Source of the DNA: Photobacterium sp. Ph5
GTDB taxonomy: Bacteria; Pseudomonadota; Gammaproteobacteria; Enterobacterales; Vibrionaceae
Direction of reading: 5' to 3'
Assembly (NCBI RefSeq): GCF_022129445.1
Contig: NZ_JADQAQ010000021.1
Span: 1-64,000, forward strand
DNA: 64,000 nucleotides
The notes under the pieces are model-generated. The model saw only the letters and a list, made by a program, of their open reading frames with translations, searched no databases and had not been told where the DNA came from. This document shows positions 46,575 through 56,379 of the stretch, piece by piece. How positions within the stretch are numbered: position 1 is the stretch's first letter; each line of letters begins with the position of its first letter. A program made the translations under genes and the position numbers.

Positions 46575-48410
46575 ATGTGTGGGATTGTAGGTGCCGTAGC
46601 ACAACGTGATGTAGCAGAGATCTTAGTTGAAGGCTTACGTCGATTAGAATATCGAGGGTATGACTCAGCCGGTCTTGCTGTTGTTGATGAACAATTTCAA
46701 TTACAGCGCTTACGACGGATAGGGAAAGTTCAAGCCTTAGCTGATGCCGTTAATGAAACGCAAGTTATAGGCGGAACAGGTATTGCACATACACGTTGGG
46801 CAACACATGGTGAACCCTCAGAAGCTAATGCTCACCCTCATGTTTCTGACGAACATATAGCGGTTGTTCATAATGGAATTATCGAAAATTACCAAGTATT
46901 ACGTGAGCAATTACAACAACGTGGTTATATTTTTCATTCTCAAACCGATACTGAAGTAATTGCACATTTAGTTGAGTGGGAGTTGCGAACTACCGATTCT
47001 TTACTAACTGCAGTGAAGCAAGCTGTTGCTCAACTTGAAGGCGCTTATGGTACCGTGGTGATGGATAGTCGCGATCCTGAACGCTTGGTTGTTGCGCGCT
47101 CTGGCAGCCCGTTGGTGATTGGATTAGGTGTGGGTGAAAACTTTATTGCGTCTGATCAATTGGCTTTGCTTAATGTGACTCGTCGTTTTATGTTTTTAGA
47201 AGAAGGTGATGTTGCCGAAGTCACCCGTCGTGATATTCGAGTGTTTAATCAACAAGGCGAGTTGGTTGAACGTGAAGTTACCGAATCTAATATTCAGCAT
47301 GATGATACGGATAAAGGTCATTATCGTCACTATATGCAAAAAGAGATCTTTGAGCAGCCAAGCGCTCTGATCAATACCATGGAAGGCAGGATCCGCAACA
47401 ATCGTGTGATCTTGGAAAGTTTTGGTAATGAAGCGAAAACGATCTTTGATCATGTTGAGCATATTCAAATTATTGCTTGTGGTACCTCCTATAACGCGGG
47501 CATGGTGGCACGTTACTGGTTTGAATCTATTGCTGGAATTAGCTGTGATGTTGAAATCGCCTCTGAGTTTCGCTACCGCAAATTTGTTACCCGTCCAAAT
47601 AGCTTATTGATCACCCTTTCTCAATCAGGTGAAACGGCAGATACCTTAGCAGCACTGCGTTTAGCAAAAGAAAAAGGCTATATGGCTGCGATGACAATTT
47701 GTAATGTTGCAGGCTCATCTTTGGTTCGTGAATCTGATTTAGCTTTTATGACCCGCGCAGGGGCTGAAATTGGGGTCGCATCAACTAAAGCATTTACTAC
47801 GCAGTTAGTCGCGTTATTAATGCTTGTAACTGCGTTAGGTAAGCAGCAAGGTAAGATTGATAATGAGCAAGAAGAAAAGATCGTTCATTCACTACAGCAA
47901 TTACCTAGCTTTATAGAGAAAGCATTAACGCTTGATAAACCAATTGAGTTATTGGCTGAAGAATTCAGCGATAAACAGCACGCATTATTTTTAGGTCGTG
48001 GTGAGTTCTACCCTATTGCTGTTGAAGCCTCACTTAAATTAAAAGAGATCTCGTACATTCATGCTGAGGCTTATGCGGCTGGTGAATTAAAGCATGGCCC
48101 ACTTGCGTTAGTTGATGCTGAAATGCCTGTGATCGTCGTGGCACCTACTAATGATTTATTAGAAAAGCTTAAATCCAATATTGAAGAAGTACGTGCTCGA
48201 GGTGGATTACTGTATGTTTTTGCAGATAGTGGAGCTGGTTTTGAAGAAACCGACGGTATGAAAATTATGACTATGCCGAGTGTGGATGAAATCATTGCTC
48301 CGATTTTTTACACCATTCCGATGCAGTTGTTGTCGTATCACGTGGCTTTAATTAAAGGAACTGATGTTGATCAGCCTCGTAATTTAGCCAAAGCCGTGAC
48401 TGTTGAGTAA
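46575..48410 (+). CDS. glmS: Glutamine--fructose-6-phosphate aminotransferase (isomerizing) GlmS
   Basis: First committed enzyme of hexosamine synthesis: fructose-6-P plus glutamine gives glucosamine-6-P. The 611-residue protein has the N-terminal nucleophile Cys2 (MCGIVGAV), [16 protein letters not shown] and the two SIS domains with [14 protein letters not shown] and [13 protein letters not shown], ending in [13 protein letters not shown]. The glmS leader ribozyme of Gram-positive bacteria is absent. Its DeoR neighbour is 22 bp upstream and a terminator follows. Confidence 0.97.
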   Translation: MCGIVGAVAQRDVAEILVEGLRRLEYRGYDSAGLAVVDEQFQLQRLRRIGKVQALADAVNETQVIGGTGIAHTRWATHGEPSEANAHPHVSDEHIAVVHNGIIENYQVLREQLQQRGYIFHSQTDTEVIAHLVEWELRTTDSLLTAVKQAVAQLEGAYGTVVMDSRDPERLVVARSGSPLVIGLGVGENFIASDQLALLNVTRRFMFLEEGDVAEVTRRDIRVFNQQGELVEREVTESNIQHDDTDKGHYRHYMQKEIFEQPSALINTMEGRIRNNRVILESFGNEAKTIFDHVEHIQIIACGTSYNAGMVARYWFESIAGISCDVEIASEFRYRKFVTRPNSLLITLSQSGETADTLAALRLAKEKGYMAAMTICNVAGSSLVRESDLAFMTRAGAEIGVASTKAFTTQLVALLMLVTALGKQQGKIDNEQEEKIVHSLQQLPSFIEKALTLDKPIELLAEEFSDKQHALFLGRGEFYPIAVEASLKLKEISYIHAEAYAAGELKHGPLALVDAEMPVIVVAPTNDLLEKLKSNIEEVRARGGLLYVFADSGAGFEETDGMKIMTMPSVDEIIAPIFYTIPMQLLSYHVALIKGTDVDQPRNLAKAVTVE

Positions 48411-48421
48411 TGTAAAATGAG

Positions 48422-48447
48422 AAAAGACGCAACTTGCGTCTTTTTTA
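48422..48447 (+). terminator. Rho-independent terminator of glmS
   Basis: AAAAGACGCAA-CTTGCGTCTTTTTT, 12 bp after the glmS stop. Confidence 0.88.
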
Positions 48448-48612
48448 TCGACATGCTAGTTAAGGTTTATCGTGTTGCGAAATAAAAAAATGCCTGATTA
48501 TCCATACGATGTGCGATTCAAATTAAGAATAAAAGTCTGCTTTGATTTTATCTTATTGAATATTAAGAATTAAAAAAAATGAAAAATTGGCTCATCATCT
48601 GCACTGCAACAA

Positions 48613-48634
48613 ATAGTGAAGCGTTCTTCACTAT
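48613..48634. promoter_or_regulatory. Inverted repeat upstream of the first XRE gene, candidate operator
   Basis: ATAGTGAA (48613-48620) and TTCACTAT (48627-48634) are perfect inverted repeats with a six-base spacer, ending 17 bp before the ATG at 48652. An XRE dimer would fit such a site. Autoregulation is inferred. Confidence 0.45.
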
Positions 48635-48651
48635 CTGATTGGAGAAGATGT

Positions 48652-49029
48652 ATGACTGAGCCAAAGACAAAGATTGCAGCTAGGATCAAGGAGGCTCGTG
48701 AATGGAAAGGATTAACCCAAGTACATATGGCCCAGCAATTAAAAGTCGCTCGCCAAACGTATCTTGATTTAGAAACCGGAAAAACAGAGCCTAAAGTACG
48801 ACTATTATCAGAGATCTCGGAGATCACTGAGCGACCATTAACCTGGTTCGTGTATGGTGATGAAGGGATAGAAATTTTAGAGAGTGAGTACAAGGAAGAA
48901 ATAGATCGATTACTGCAGTTTTTTAGTCGCTTGCCACATTCTGCTCGTCACGTTATTTTGCAGCAATGCATCAACTTAGCGAGTTTCATGGCGGAATACA
49001 CCCGCGCCCTAACCCATAAAAATAAGTAG
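48652..49029 (+). CDS. XRE-family helix-turn-helix regulator, first of a tandem pair
   Basis: The 125-residue protein starts at MTEPKTKIAARIKEAREW (48652), behind TTGGAG seven bases upstream. The frame is open to 48616 but without that signal. The Cro/C1 HTH occupies about 9-65: KGLTQVHMAQQL, RQTYLDLETGKTEPKVRLL and ISEITERPLTWFVYGDE. The C-terminal half is helical and acidic (YKEEIDRLLQFFSRLPHSAR) with no recognised domain. It is about half identical to the next gene. The partner, operator and targets are unknown; the adjacent inverted repeat is a candidate operator. Confidence 0.75.
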   Translation: MTEPKTKIAARIKEAREWKGLTQVHMAQQLKVARQTYLDLETGKTEPKVRLLSEISEITERPLTWFVYGDEGIEILESEYKEEIDRLLQFFSRLPHSARHVILQQCINLASFMAEYTRALTHKNK

Positions 49030-49199
49030 TCAGCGTTACGATAGTATTTGCTGTCTACTTAGCTGTTCATTTTTATCTTTTTGTTGTCCAGCTTTGTCTA
49101 CAGAGAATAAGGCACATCACATTTTTATATTAGTCCCCATAGACATCTATTTTGGCGAAGAATAATTTAAGCAAAGTTTATAGGTTAAGTGCGGTATAA

Positions 49200-49592
49200 A
49201 TGTCGATGATGGGTGAATATAGTGTTGATCGTGAGATTAATAACGCGGTGACAGAAATAGCGCATATTGCACATAAGATTCGAGAAGCGAGAGAATGGAA
49301 AGGGATCACTCAAGTGAGTATGGCTAAGCAGCTCAGTGTTGCTCGTCAAACTTACCTTGATTTGGAGTCAGGGAAAACAGAGCCTAGAGTATTAATGCTA
49401 ATGAATATAGCTAAGATAACAGGTCGTCCTCTCCATTGGTTTATTTCAGACGACAATACGCCCGAATATGGTGATATCAATCGGCTATCTGTCATGTATG
49501 CGCAGGTCCCTTCTCCTTTACGCCAAAAAATGATCGAACAAAATATTAATTTGATTGCCAGCTGTATTGAATATGTATCTAGCAGTCGTTAA
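49200..49592 (+). CDS. XRE-family helix-turn-helix regulator, second of a tandem pair
   Basis: The 130-residue paralogue of the preceding protein shares IREAREWKG-(L/I)-TQV, VARQTYLDLE, GKTEP and RPLxWF, and ends similarly (NLIASCIEYVSSS against NLASFMAEYTRAL). It carries a longer N-terminal extension (MSMMGEYSVDREINNAVTEI). The gene follows the first by 170 bp with no terminator seen, and its own upstream region has the short palindrome ATAGACATCTAT (49139-49150). The translation start could be either of two near ATGs (49200, 49206). A terminator closes it at 49619. Confidence 0.72.
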   Translation: MSMMGEYSVDREINNAVTEIAHIAHKIREAREWKGITQVSMAKQLSVARQTYLDLESGKTEPRVLMLMNIAKITGRPLHWFISDDNTPEYGDINRLSVMYAQVPSPLRQKMIEQNINLIASCIEYVSSSR

Positions 49593-49618
49593 TTATCTTG
49601 AGCATTCTCGATAGAATT

Positions 49619-49647
49619 AAAAGCAGCGATTACGCTGCTTTTTTTGT
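49619..49647 (+). terminator. Rho-independent terminator after the XRE pair
   Basis: AAAAGCAGCG-ATTA-CGCTGCTTTTTTT, 27 bp after the second XRE stop, and just before the convergent ilvA. Confidence 0.88.
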
Positions 49648-49659
49648 TATGAATGATTA

Positions 49660-51213
49660 CTACTGGGCAAGAAAAAACTTATAGGCAGGGTTTTCTGTTT
49701 CATCTTTCCATTGATAACCGAGTTCGCGCAAGTGGGTAGTAAATGATAGTAAGTCTTTGTCTTCTAGTTCAAAGCCACATAAGACACGACCATAATCTGC
49801 ACCATGATTACGATAGTTAAATAAGCTAATATTCCAATGGCAGCCAAGGGTGTTTAAAAAGCGGATAAGTGCACCCGGGTACTCAGGAAACTCAAAGCTA
49901 TATAAACGCTCTTTTAGTGGCTTTGATGGTCTGCCACCAATCATATAACGGACATGGACTTTTGCCATTTCGTCATCAGATAAATCGACTACTGGATATC
50001 CGCCTTTTCGTAGATCTTTAATGATGCCATCAAGTTCTTCTTGGCCTTGCATTAAACGGACACCAACAAAAACATTGGCCAGTGCATCATCGTTATAACG
50101 GTAGTTAAACTCGGTTACTGCTCGGCCCCCAATCAAATGACAGAAATCGAGAAAAGCACCCGGACGTTCAGGGATTGTAACGGCTAATAACCCTTCACGT
50201 TTTTCACCTAACTCGCAACGTTCTGAAACATAGCGTAGGCCATGAAAATTCAAGTTTGCGCCTGATAAAATAGCAGCAAGTTGCTGATCGCGGATTTGAT
50301 GCAGTTCGACGTATTTTTTTAGTCCAGCCAGAGAAAGAGCCCCTGAAGGCTCAGCAATCGCTCGGGTATCTTCAAAAATGTCTTTTACTGCCGCGCAAAT
50401 TTCATCACTGCTGACCGTGATAACATCATCAAGGTATTGCTGACATAAACGGAAAGTCTCGCTACCTATTTGCTTAACGGCTACCCCATCGGCAAACATA
50501 CCCACTTGATCTAACGAGACAGGTTTACCTGCATCAAGGGCTGCTTTTAAGCAGGCAGAATCTTCAGCTTCGACTCCAACGACTTTAATTTCAGGTAATA
50601 ATTGCTTTAGCAATACCGCAACACCGGCGGCTAAACCACCACCGCCAACCGGTACAAAAACACAATCCAAATGACCGTTTTGTTGGACTAATTCAATACC
50701 GATAGTGCCTTGCCCTGCGATCACCGAAGGGTGATCGAAAGGAGGAATAAAGGTATAGCCGTGTTGTTGTGCTAATTGTTCAGCATAGCCTTTCGCTTCA
50801 TCAAAGTTACTGCCATGCAGTACGACAACACCACCAAAACTACGTACCGCATCTACTTTGATATCAGGTGTAGTCCGTGGCATGACAATCGTGGCTTTAA
50901 CACCGAGTTTCTGGCTTGATAAAGCAAGACCTTGCGCATGATTACCTGCAGAGGCTGCAATCACCCCAGCGGCTTTTTGAGGCTCAGTCAGTTGCGACAT
51001 CATGTTATAAGCGCCGCGTAACTTAAACGAGTGGACCGGCTGGCGGTCTTCCCGTTTAAGTTGGATCTGATTTGCAATCCTTGCACTCAGACGAGACATA
51101 TTTTGTAATGGAGTGACTTGCGCCACCTCATAAACCGGCGCTCGAAGGATATTGCGAAGATAGTCGGCTCCGCTAAGTAGCTCTTCATCCGTGGCCTGTT
51201 TCACTTCGCTCAT
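49660..51213 (-). CDS. ilvA: Threonine ammonia-lyase (threonine deaminase), biosynthetic
   Basis: PLP enzyme converting threonine to 2-ketobutyrate, the first step of isoleucine synthesis, inhibited by isoleucine. The 517-residue protein (E. coli 514) has the PLP Lys64 in HSFKLRGAYN, the phosphate loop GGGGLAAGVA and two C-terminal ACT-like regulatory regions (ITIPERPGAFLDFCHLIG, GRVLCGFELEDKDL). It is the last gene of ilvGMEDA, 5 bp after ilvD. Confidence 0.97.
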   Translation of the reverse strand: MSEVKQATDEELLSGADYLRNILRAPVYEVAQVTPLQNMSRLSARIANQIQLKREDRQPVHSFKLRGAYNMMSQLTEPQKAAGVIAASAGNHAQGLALSSQKLGVKATIVMPRTTPDIKVDAVRSFGGVVVLHGSNFDEAKGYAEQLAQQHGYTFIPPFDHPSVIAGQGTIGIELVQQNGHLDCVFVPVGGGGLAAGVAVLLKQLLPEIKVVGVEAEDSACLKAALDAGKPVSLDQVGMFADGVAVKQIGSETFRLCQQYLDDVITVSSDEICAAVKDIFEDTRAIAEPSGALSLAGLKKYVELHQIRDQQLAAILSGANLNFHGLRYVSERCELGEKREGLLAVTIPERPGAFLDFCHLIGGRAVTEFNYRYNDDALANVFVGVRLMQGQEELDGIIKDLRKGGYPVVDLSDDEMAKVHVRYMIGGRPSKPLKERLYSFEFPEYPGALIRFLNTLGCHWNISLFNYRNHGADYGRVLCGFELEDKDLLSFTTHLRELGYQWKDETENPAYKFFLAQ

Positions 51214-51218
51214 GGTGA

Positions 51219-53060
51219 TTATCCTTCTAGTTTAGATTTATCGCGCACTGCGCCTTTATCTGCACTGGTGGCGAGGTTGGCATAGGCTTTTAGGGCAAAA
51301 GAAACCTGACGTTCACGATCAACAGGTTTCCAACCGCGTTGGTTCGTTGCTTCACGACGTGCCGCGAGGGTTGCATCATCGACATTTAGTTCAATGCTAC
51401 GGTTTGGAATATCAATCGCGATAATATCGCCATTTTCGATCAGGCCAATCGTGCCACCGTTTGCGGCTTCAGGCGAAACGTGACCAATAGATAGGCCACT
51501 GGTACCGCCTGAGAATCGACCGTCAGTGATCAACGCACACTCTTTACCAAGACCCATAGATTTAAGGTAAGTGGTCGGGTACAACATTTCTTGCATACCT
51601 GGGCCACCTTTAGGTCCTTCATAACGAATAACCACGACATCGCCTGCTTTCACTTTACCGCCAAGGATCCCTTCAACAGCGGTATCTTGGCTTTCAAATA
51701 CTACGGCAGGACCTGTAAAGGTTAAGCAACTTTCATCAACCCCAGCGGTTTTAACGATACAGCCATCAAGTGCCATATTGCCTGACAGTACAGCAAGGCC
51801 GCCATCTTGGCTAAAGGCAAACTCTTTACTACGAATACAGCCATTTTCTCGATCATCATCAAGGGTTTCCCAACGGCAATCTTGTGAAAATGCTTGAGTG
51901 GTGCGGATACCCGCAGGGCCTGCGCGGAAGAACGTTTTTATTTCTTCTGAATCCGTTACTTTAATATCGTAGTGTTTGAAGCTTTCGGCAAAGGTTTCAC
52001 CCAGAATATTGTGACAATCGCTGTGGAAGAGACCTGCGCGATCCAATTCACCTAAAATACTGTAAACGCCGCCTGCTCGGTGCACATCTTCCATATGATA
52101 TTTCGGTGTTGATGGCGCAACTTTACAGAGGTGAGGAACAATACGAGACATGCGATCAATATCGGTCATGGTGAAATCAATTTCACCTTCTTGCGCTGCG
52201 GCTAAAAGGTGTAAAACGGTATTGGTTGATCCCCCCATAGCAATATCTAATGCCATCGCATTTTCGAAGGCTTTCTTATTGGCAATATTACGTGGCAGTG
52301 CAGATGCATCATCTTGTTCGTAGTAGCGCTTCGTCAGTGCCACAATGCGTTTACCGGCATTAATAAATAGCTGCTCGCGATCTGCGTGTGTTGCCAGCAT
52401 TGAACCATTACCTGGCTGGCTTAAACCGAGAGCTTCGGTTAAACAGTTCATTGAGTTAGCTGTGAACATACCAGAGCATGAACCACAGGTAGGGCATGCT
52501 GAACGTTCGATCTGCTCGCTTTGCTCATCTGACACTTTAGGATCGGCACCTTGGATCATCGCATCAACTAAATCGAGTTTGATCACTTGCTCTGAAAGCT
52601 TAGTTTTACCCGCTTCCATTGGTCCGCCAGAAACAAAAATAACTGGAATATTTAGGCGAAGTGATGCCATCAACATTCCAGGGGTGATTTTGTCACAGTT
52701 TGAGATACATACCATCGCATCGGCACAGTGTGCGTTTACCATGTACTCAACAGAATCTGAAATGAGCTCACGAGATGGCAGTGAATACAACATCCCACCG
52801 TGACCCATCGCGATACCATCATCAACGGCAATAGTATTAAACTCTTTGGCAATACCGCCCGCTTCTTCGATTTGCTTAGCGACTAATTGACCGAGATCTT
52901 TTAAGTGGACGTGACCTGGAACAAATTGGGTAAATGAGTTCACAACAGCAATAATCGGCTTGCCGAAATCTTCATCTTTAACGCCAGTTGCGCGCCATAA
53001 AGCACGAGCGCCAGCCATATTTCGGCCATGGGTAGTGGTTGCTGAACGGTATTTAGGCAT
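51219..53060 (-). CDS. ilvD: Dihydroxy-acid dehydratase
   Basis: Fe-S enzyme that dehydrates dihydroxy-acids to the 2-keto acids of valine and isoleucine. The 613-residue protein (E. coli 616) has the cluster-binding cysteine stretches [13 protein letters not shown] and [19 protein letters not shown], and [16 protein letters not shown]. It follows ilvE after 80 bp that contain a strong hairpin (53082-53107), and precedes ilvA by 5 bp. Confidence 0.97.
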   Translation of the reverse strand: MPKYRSATTTHGRNMAGARALWRATGVKDEDFGKPIIAVVNSFTQFVPGHVHLKDLGQLVAKQIEEAGGIAKEFNTIAVDDGIAMGHGGMLYSLPSRELISDSVEYMVNAHCADAMVCISNCDKITPGMLMASLRLNIPVIFVSGGPMEAGKTKLSEQVIKLDLVDAMIQGADPKVSDEQSEQIERSACPTCGSCSGMFTANSMNCLTEALGLSQPGNGSMLATHADREQLFINAGKRIVALTKRYYEQDDASALPRNIANKKAFENAMALDIAMGGSTNTVLHLLAAAQEGEIDFTMTDIDRMSRIVPHLCKVAPSTPKYHMEDVHRAGGVYSILGELDRAGLFHSDCHNILGETFAESFKHYDIKVTDSEEIKTFFRAGPAGIRTTQAFSQDCRWETLDDDRENGCIRSKEFAFSQDGGLAVLSGNMALDGCIVKTAGVDESCLTFTGPAVVFESQDTAVEGILGGKVKAGDVVVIRYEGPKGGPGMQEMLYPTTYLKSMGLGKECALITDGRFSGGTSGLSIGHVSPEAANGGTIGLIENGDIIAIDIPNRSIELNVDDATLAARREATNQRGWKPVDRERQVSFALKAYANLATSADKGAVRDKSKLEG

Positions 53061-53081
53061 AACAGAAAATCCTTTTAAAGC

Positions 53082-53107
53082 ACTGTCGCTAACGCATTAG
53101 CGACAGT
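53082..53107 (-). other. Intercistronic hairpin between ilvE and ilvD
   Basis: ACTGTCGCTAA-CGCA-TTAGCGACAGT is an 11-bp perfect inverted repeat. On the minus strand, in which the operon reads, the stem is not followed by a T tract, so it is not a classical terminator. It sits 22 bp before the ilvD start codon. It could be a processing or stabilising element. Confidence 0.6.
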
Positions 53108-53140
53108 TTTGATATGTATTGGTTTGGTTGTGAAGGGCAA

Positions 53141-54073
53141 TTACTTTTGTGGATAAACGTAATCTAACCAGCCCCATTTATCTTCTGTTTCACCATTGAA
53201 CAGACCGAAGTAAGCGGCTTGCAGCTCTTTGGTGATAGGGCCTCGTTTGCCTTCACCAACGGTAATTTGATCAACGCTACGGACAGGAACAATCTCAGCG
53301 GCAGTACCTGTCATGAAGATCTCATCGGCAAGGTAAAGTGCTTCACGGGCAATGTTTTCTTCACGTACTTCATATCCTCGCTCTTTAGCTAGGATCATGA
53401 TGGTGTCACGGGTGATACCAGGTAAAATTGCGCTAGTCGTTGGTGGCGTTGAAAGAACGCCGTTACGAATAACAAAGATATTTTCGCCAGCGCCTTCTGA
53501 TAGATAACCATCAACACTTAATGCGATCCCTTCTGCGTAACCATGGCGACGTGCTTCGCTACCAACCAGTAGTGATGATAGGTAGTTACCGCCTGCTTTT
53601 GCGGCTGTTGGAATTGTATTTGGCGCAGCACGGTTCCAGCTAGAAATCATTGCATCGACACCGTTTTCTAGCGCTTCTTCACCTAAGTAAGAACCCCAAG
53701 GGAAAGCGGCAACAATCAAATCCATTTTTGTATCAACGGGAGGGCAAACGCCGAGGCCAACATTACCCACATAACCCAATGGACGAATGTAAGCAGAATC
53801 GAGTTTATTTACTCGGATCGTTTCACGGCAAATTTCCATTAGTTCATCGCAGCTGTATGGGATCGGGAAGCGATAAATTTTTGCCGAATTTTTTAGTCGT
53901 ACCATGTGTTCTTCATGACGAAAAACGGCTGGGCCTTTTGGCGTGTTGTAGCAACGGATCCCTTCAAATACTGAAGTGCCATAGTGCATTGCGTGAGTTA
54001 AAACGTGAACATTAGCATCAGCCCAAGGCACTATCTCACCGTTAAACCAAATGTAATCTGCTGTATTTGCCAT
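53141..54073 (-). CDS. ilvE: Branched-chain amino acid aminotransferase
   Basis: PLP class IV aminotransferase for the last step of valine, isoleucine and leucine synthesis. The start is ATG 54073 (MANTADYIWFNGEIVPW), seven bases after AAGGA, giving 310 residues (E. coli 309); the frame is open upstream into ilvM but that part has no homology. Family stretches GTSVFEGIRCY, RPLGYVGNVGLGV, the PLP lysine in TAAKAGGNYL and SEGAGENIFV are present. Confidence 0.96.
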   Translation of the reverse strand: MANTADYIWFNGEIVPWADANVHVLTHAMHYGTSVFEGIRCYNTPKGPAVFRHEEHMVRLKNSAKIYRFPIPYSCDELMEICRETIRVNKLDSAYIRPLGYVGNVGLGVCPPVDTKMDLIVAAFPWGSYLGEEALENGVDAMISSWNRAAPNTIPTAAKAGGNYLSSLLVGSEARRHGYAEGIALSVDGYLSEGAGENIFVIRNGVLSTPPTTSAILPGITRDTIMILAKERGYEVREENIAREALYLADEIFMTGTAAEIVPVRSVDQITVGEGKRGPITKELQAAYFGLFNGETEDKWGWLDYVYPQK

Positions 54074-54093
54074 GTTGAATTCCTTTCTAAAAT

Positions 54094-54342
54094 TTAATCC
54101 AGTAACTGTAGGGGGGAAGTCTCTACACTGATGATGTCCCACAGTTTTTCAATTTGGTTGATAAGCGTCGATATAGGACGAGTACTATCTACGATAATTT
54201 CGATTCTGGCTATCTTGCTGTGATGATTTTGTGTTGCATCGACTTTTTTTATGATGAAGCCTCGATGGCGGATCACACGTAAAATTCGCTCAAGTAATAC
54301 AGGCTTATCATTAGCGGTAATGTTGAGTAAATATCTTTCCAT
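54094..54342 (-). CDS. ilvM: Acetolactate synthase II small (regulatory) subunit IlvM
   Basis: Small subunit that activates the IlvG catalytic subunit. The 82-residue protein ([20 protein letters not shown]...) is one ACT-like domain, of E. coli IlvM size. The start ATG (54342) overlaps the ilvG stop by one base (TAATG), and GGAG lies eight bases upstream. A longer frame to 54396 exists only as overlap with ilvG. Confidence 0.93.
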   Translation of the reverse strand: MERYLLNITANDKPVLLERILRVIRHRGFIIKKVDATQNHHSKIARIEIIVDSTRPISTLINQIEKLWDIISVETSPLQLLD

Positions 54343-55988
54343 TAGGTGTTCTCCAGCATATCTTGGTTTGCAGCACCCGGTGGAACCAGTGGCCATACAT
54401 TTTGTTCTTCATCAATCAATACATGCAGCAAGTAAGCGGTTTTACTGGCGAGCATTTCTTCCAGTGCAGGAGCCACTTCTTCTTTACGAGTAATGGTTTT
54501 TCCTGGGATATCAAACGCCTTAGCTAACATCACAAAATCAGGGTTATCATCTAGGATGGTTTCACTGTGGCGACCATCAAAAAACAGCGACTGCCATTGA
54601 CGTACCATACCTAAGCGTTGGTTATTGATAAGTACCATTTTTACGGGAATACTGCGGCGCTTTAACGTTCCCAATTCTTGTACATTCATCATAAACGAGC
54701 CATCACCAGAGATCAGAATAGATTGATCATCAGGGCGGGCAACACTGGCTCCCATTGCTGCAGGTAAACCAAAGCCCATGGTGCCAAGGCCAGCTGATGT
54801 AATGTAGTTTTGTGGCTCACGAGGTTGAATATGCTGTGCGGCCCACATTTGGTGTTGACCAACATCAGTCGATACCATGCTGCTATCTGGCATCATATCT
54901 GACAATTGCTTAAGCAGTAATGGTGCGTAAATCAGATCGCCAGGATGGTCATAGCGCCATTTGCCAATTTTACGAATATGTTCGCTGTGAGTGAGCCAAC
55001 GGCTGATATCTTGGCTCAGCTCTAACTGAGGCAAAATCGTATTAATATCACCACGTAATGGCGCATCAGCATGACGTAATTTACTAAATTCAGCCGCATC
55101 AATATCAATATGAATCACTTTTGCGTGTGGCGCAAAGGTATCTAACTTGCCGGTTACGCGATCATCAAAACGGGCGCCCACCACAATTAATAAATCCGCT
55201 TCTTGTACTACTAGGTTGGCCGCTTTTGTGCCGTGCATACCAAGCATGCCAAGAAAATGCGGGTCATGACGTTCGATAGATCCTAAGCCTTTTAAGGTAC
55301 TGACTGAAGGCATCGGATTAAGGCTTAAAAATTGGCGTAACGTATCAGTTGCGTGGGCAATTTGTACTCCGCCTCCGACATACATTACGGGACGATGACT
55401 TTGATCGAGTAGTTGTTGAGCGGCAGTGATTGCATCATTACTGACTGTTGGAATCGCTGGCGGTTCTATCGGAGGTAATAATTCGGTTGGCGCTTGTGCA
55501 AGCTGTACATCTTTAGCTATATCGACAATAACAGGGCCAGGACGACCGGCTTTAGCGACTACAAATGCTTCAGCAAGGGTTGGTGCAAGGTCATTGATAT
55601 CTGTTACCAGATAGCTGTGTTTAGTACATGATAAAGACATCCCAATTACATCCATTTCTTGGAAGGCATCGGTTCCAATATGAGTACTAGCAACTTGTCC
55701 AGTAATCGCAACCAAGGGGACTGAATCCATAAAGGCGTCAGCAAGTCCTGTGACGAGGTTTGTGGCACCTGGACCGGATGTTGCCATACAGACAGCAACA
55801 TCTTGGGTGGATCGAGCCATACCAATAGCAGCCATTGCTGCTCCTTGTTCGTGACGGCAGAGGATATGCTCTACTCCACCATCATATAAAGCGTCATAAA
55901 TTGGCATGATGGCACCGCCTGGGTAACCAAATACAGTTTTGATACCCTGCTGATGCAGCGCTTTTACGACTAATTCTGCCCCTGTCAT
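54342..55988 (-). CDS. ilvG: Acetolactate synthase II large (catalytic) subunit IlvG
   Basis: TPP-dependent enzyme that forms acetolactate or acetohydroxybutyrate. The 548 residues are intact, without the frameshift that inactivates ilvG in E. coli K-12. Key parts are [14 protein letters not shown], the catalytic Glu in [27 protein letters not shown] and the TPP/Mg motif [12 protein letters not shown]...[11 protein letters not shown]. First structural gene of ilvGMEDA, behind the ilvL leader and attenuator. Confidence 0.97.
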   Translation of the reverse strand: MTGAELVVKALHQQGIKTVFGYPGGAIMPIYDALYDGGVEHILCRHEQGAAMAAIGMARSTQDVAVCMATSGPGATNLVTGLADAFMDSVPLVAITGQVASTHIGTDAFQEMDVIGMSLSCTKHSYLVTDINDLAPTLAEAFVVAKAGRPGPVIVDIAKDVQLAQAPTELLPPIEPPAIPTVSNDAITAAQQLLDQSHRPVMYVGGGVQIAHATDTLRQFLSLNPMPSVSTLKGLGSIERHDPHFLGMLGMHGTKAANLVVQEADLLIVVGARFDDRVTGKLDTFAPHAKVIHIDIDAAEFSKLRHADAPLRGDINTILPQLELSQDISRWLTHSEHIRKIGKWRYDHPGDLIYAPLLLKQLSDMMPDSSMVSTDVGQHQMWAAQHIQPREPQNYITSAGLGTMGFGLPAAMGASVARPDDQSILISGDGSFMMNVQELGTLKRRSIPVKMVLINNQRLGMVRQWQSLFFDGRHSETILDDNPDFVMLAKAFDIPGKTITRKEEVAPALEEMLASKTAYLLHVLIDEEQNVWPLVPPGAANQDMLENT

Positions 55989-56054
55989 CGCAGCTCCTTG
56001 CTTGCTTTGCGAGATCTATTTGAGATGATAACGATTACTCAAATCCATTTGTTG

Positions 56055-56090
56055 AAAAAAGCCCCCGAACTTCTCAGTGCGGGGGCTTTT
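56055..56090 (-). terminator. Attenuator terminator of the ilvGMEDA operon
   Basis: On the minus strand GCCCCCG-(12 nt)-CGGGGGC followed by a run of T. It lies between the leader peptide stop (56108) and ilvG (55988), the place of the E. coli ilv attenuator. Premature termination here is relieved when ribosomes stall at the Leu/Val/Ile codons of ilvL. Antiterminator pairing was not worked out in detail. Confidence 0.85.
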
Positions 56091-56107
56091 TGTTTGCGTC
56101 TTTTGCG

Positions 56108-56194
56108 CTACTTTGCGCCAGCAAATCCCCGCTGCGGTGACATAATCACCACAATGACATTAATAATGAGTACGAGAGATGTTGTTAAGCGCAT
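56108..56194 (-). CDS. ilvL: ilv operon leader peptide IlvL
   Basis: A 28-codon frame on the minus strand: MRLTTSLVLIINVIVVIMSP then QRGFAGAK. It has 4 Val, 5 Ile and 3 Leu, in a cluster just before the attenuator, as in E. coli IlvL. The stop TAG is at 56108-56110 and the terminator follows after 18 bp. It has a modest ribosome-binding site (GGACA). The peptide senses branched-chain aminoacyl-tRNA levels through ribosome stalling. Confidence 0.87.
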   Translation of the reverse strand: MRLTTSLVLIINVIVVIMSPQRGFAGAK

Positions 56195-56379
56195 GTATAT
56201 TTGTCCAACTTTTGTTGTCTAGTTGTTGCTATATGTTAGTGGTAACACAGACGTCTATCGCATGACAAGCAAAAACTGTGGTTTTTTTAGCAAACGAGCT
56301 GCATTTACAGGCATCTTATGAAACCAAAAATAAATATTTCATTAACGAATGTTTTTGTATCTCAGTGAGGTGATGGTTC

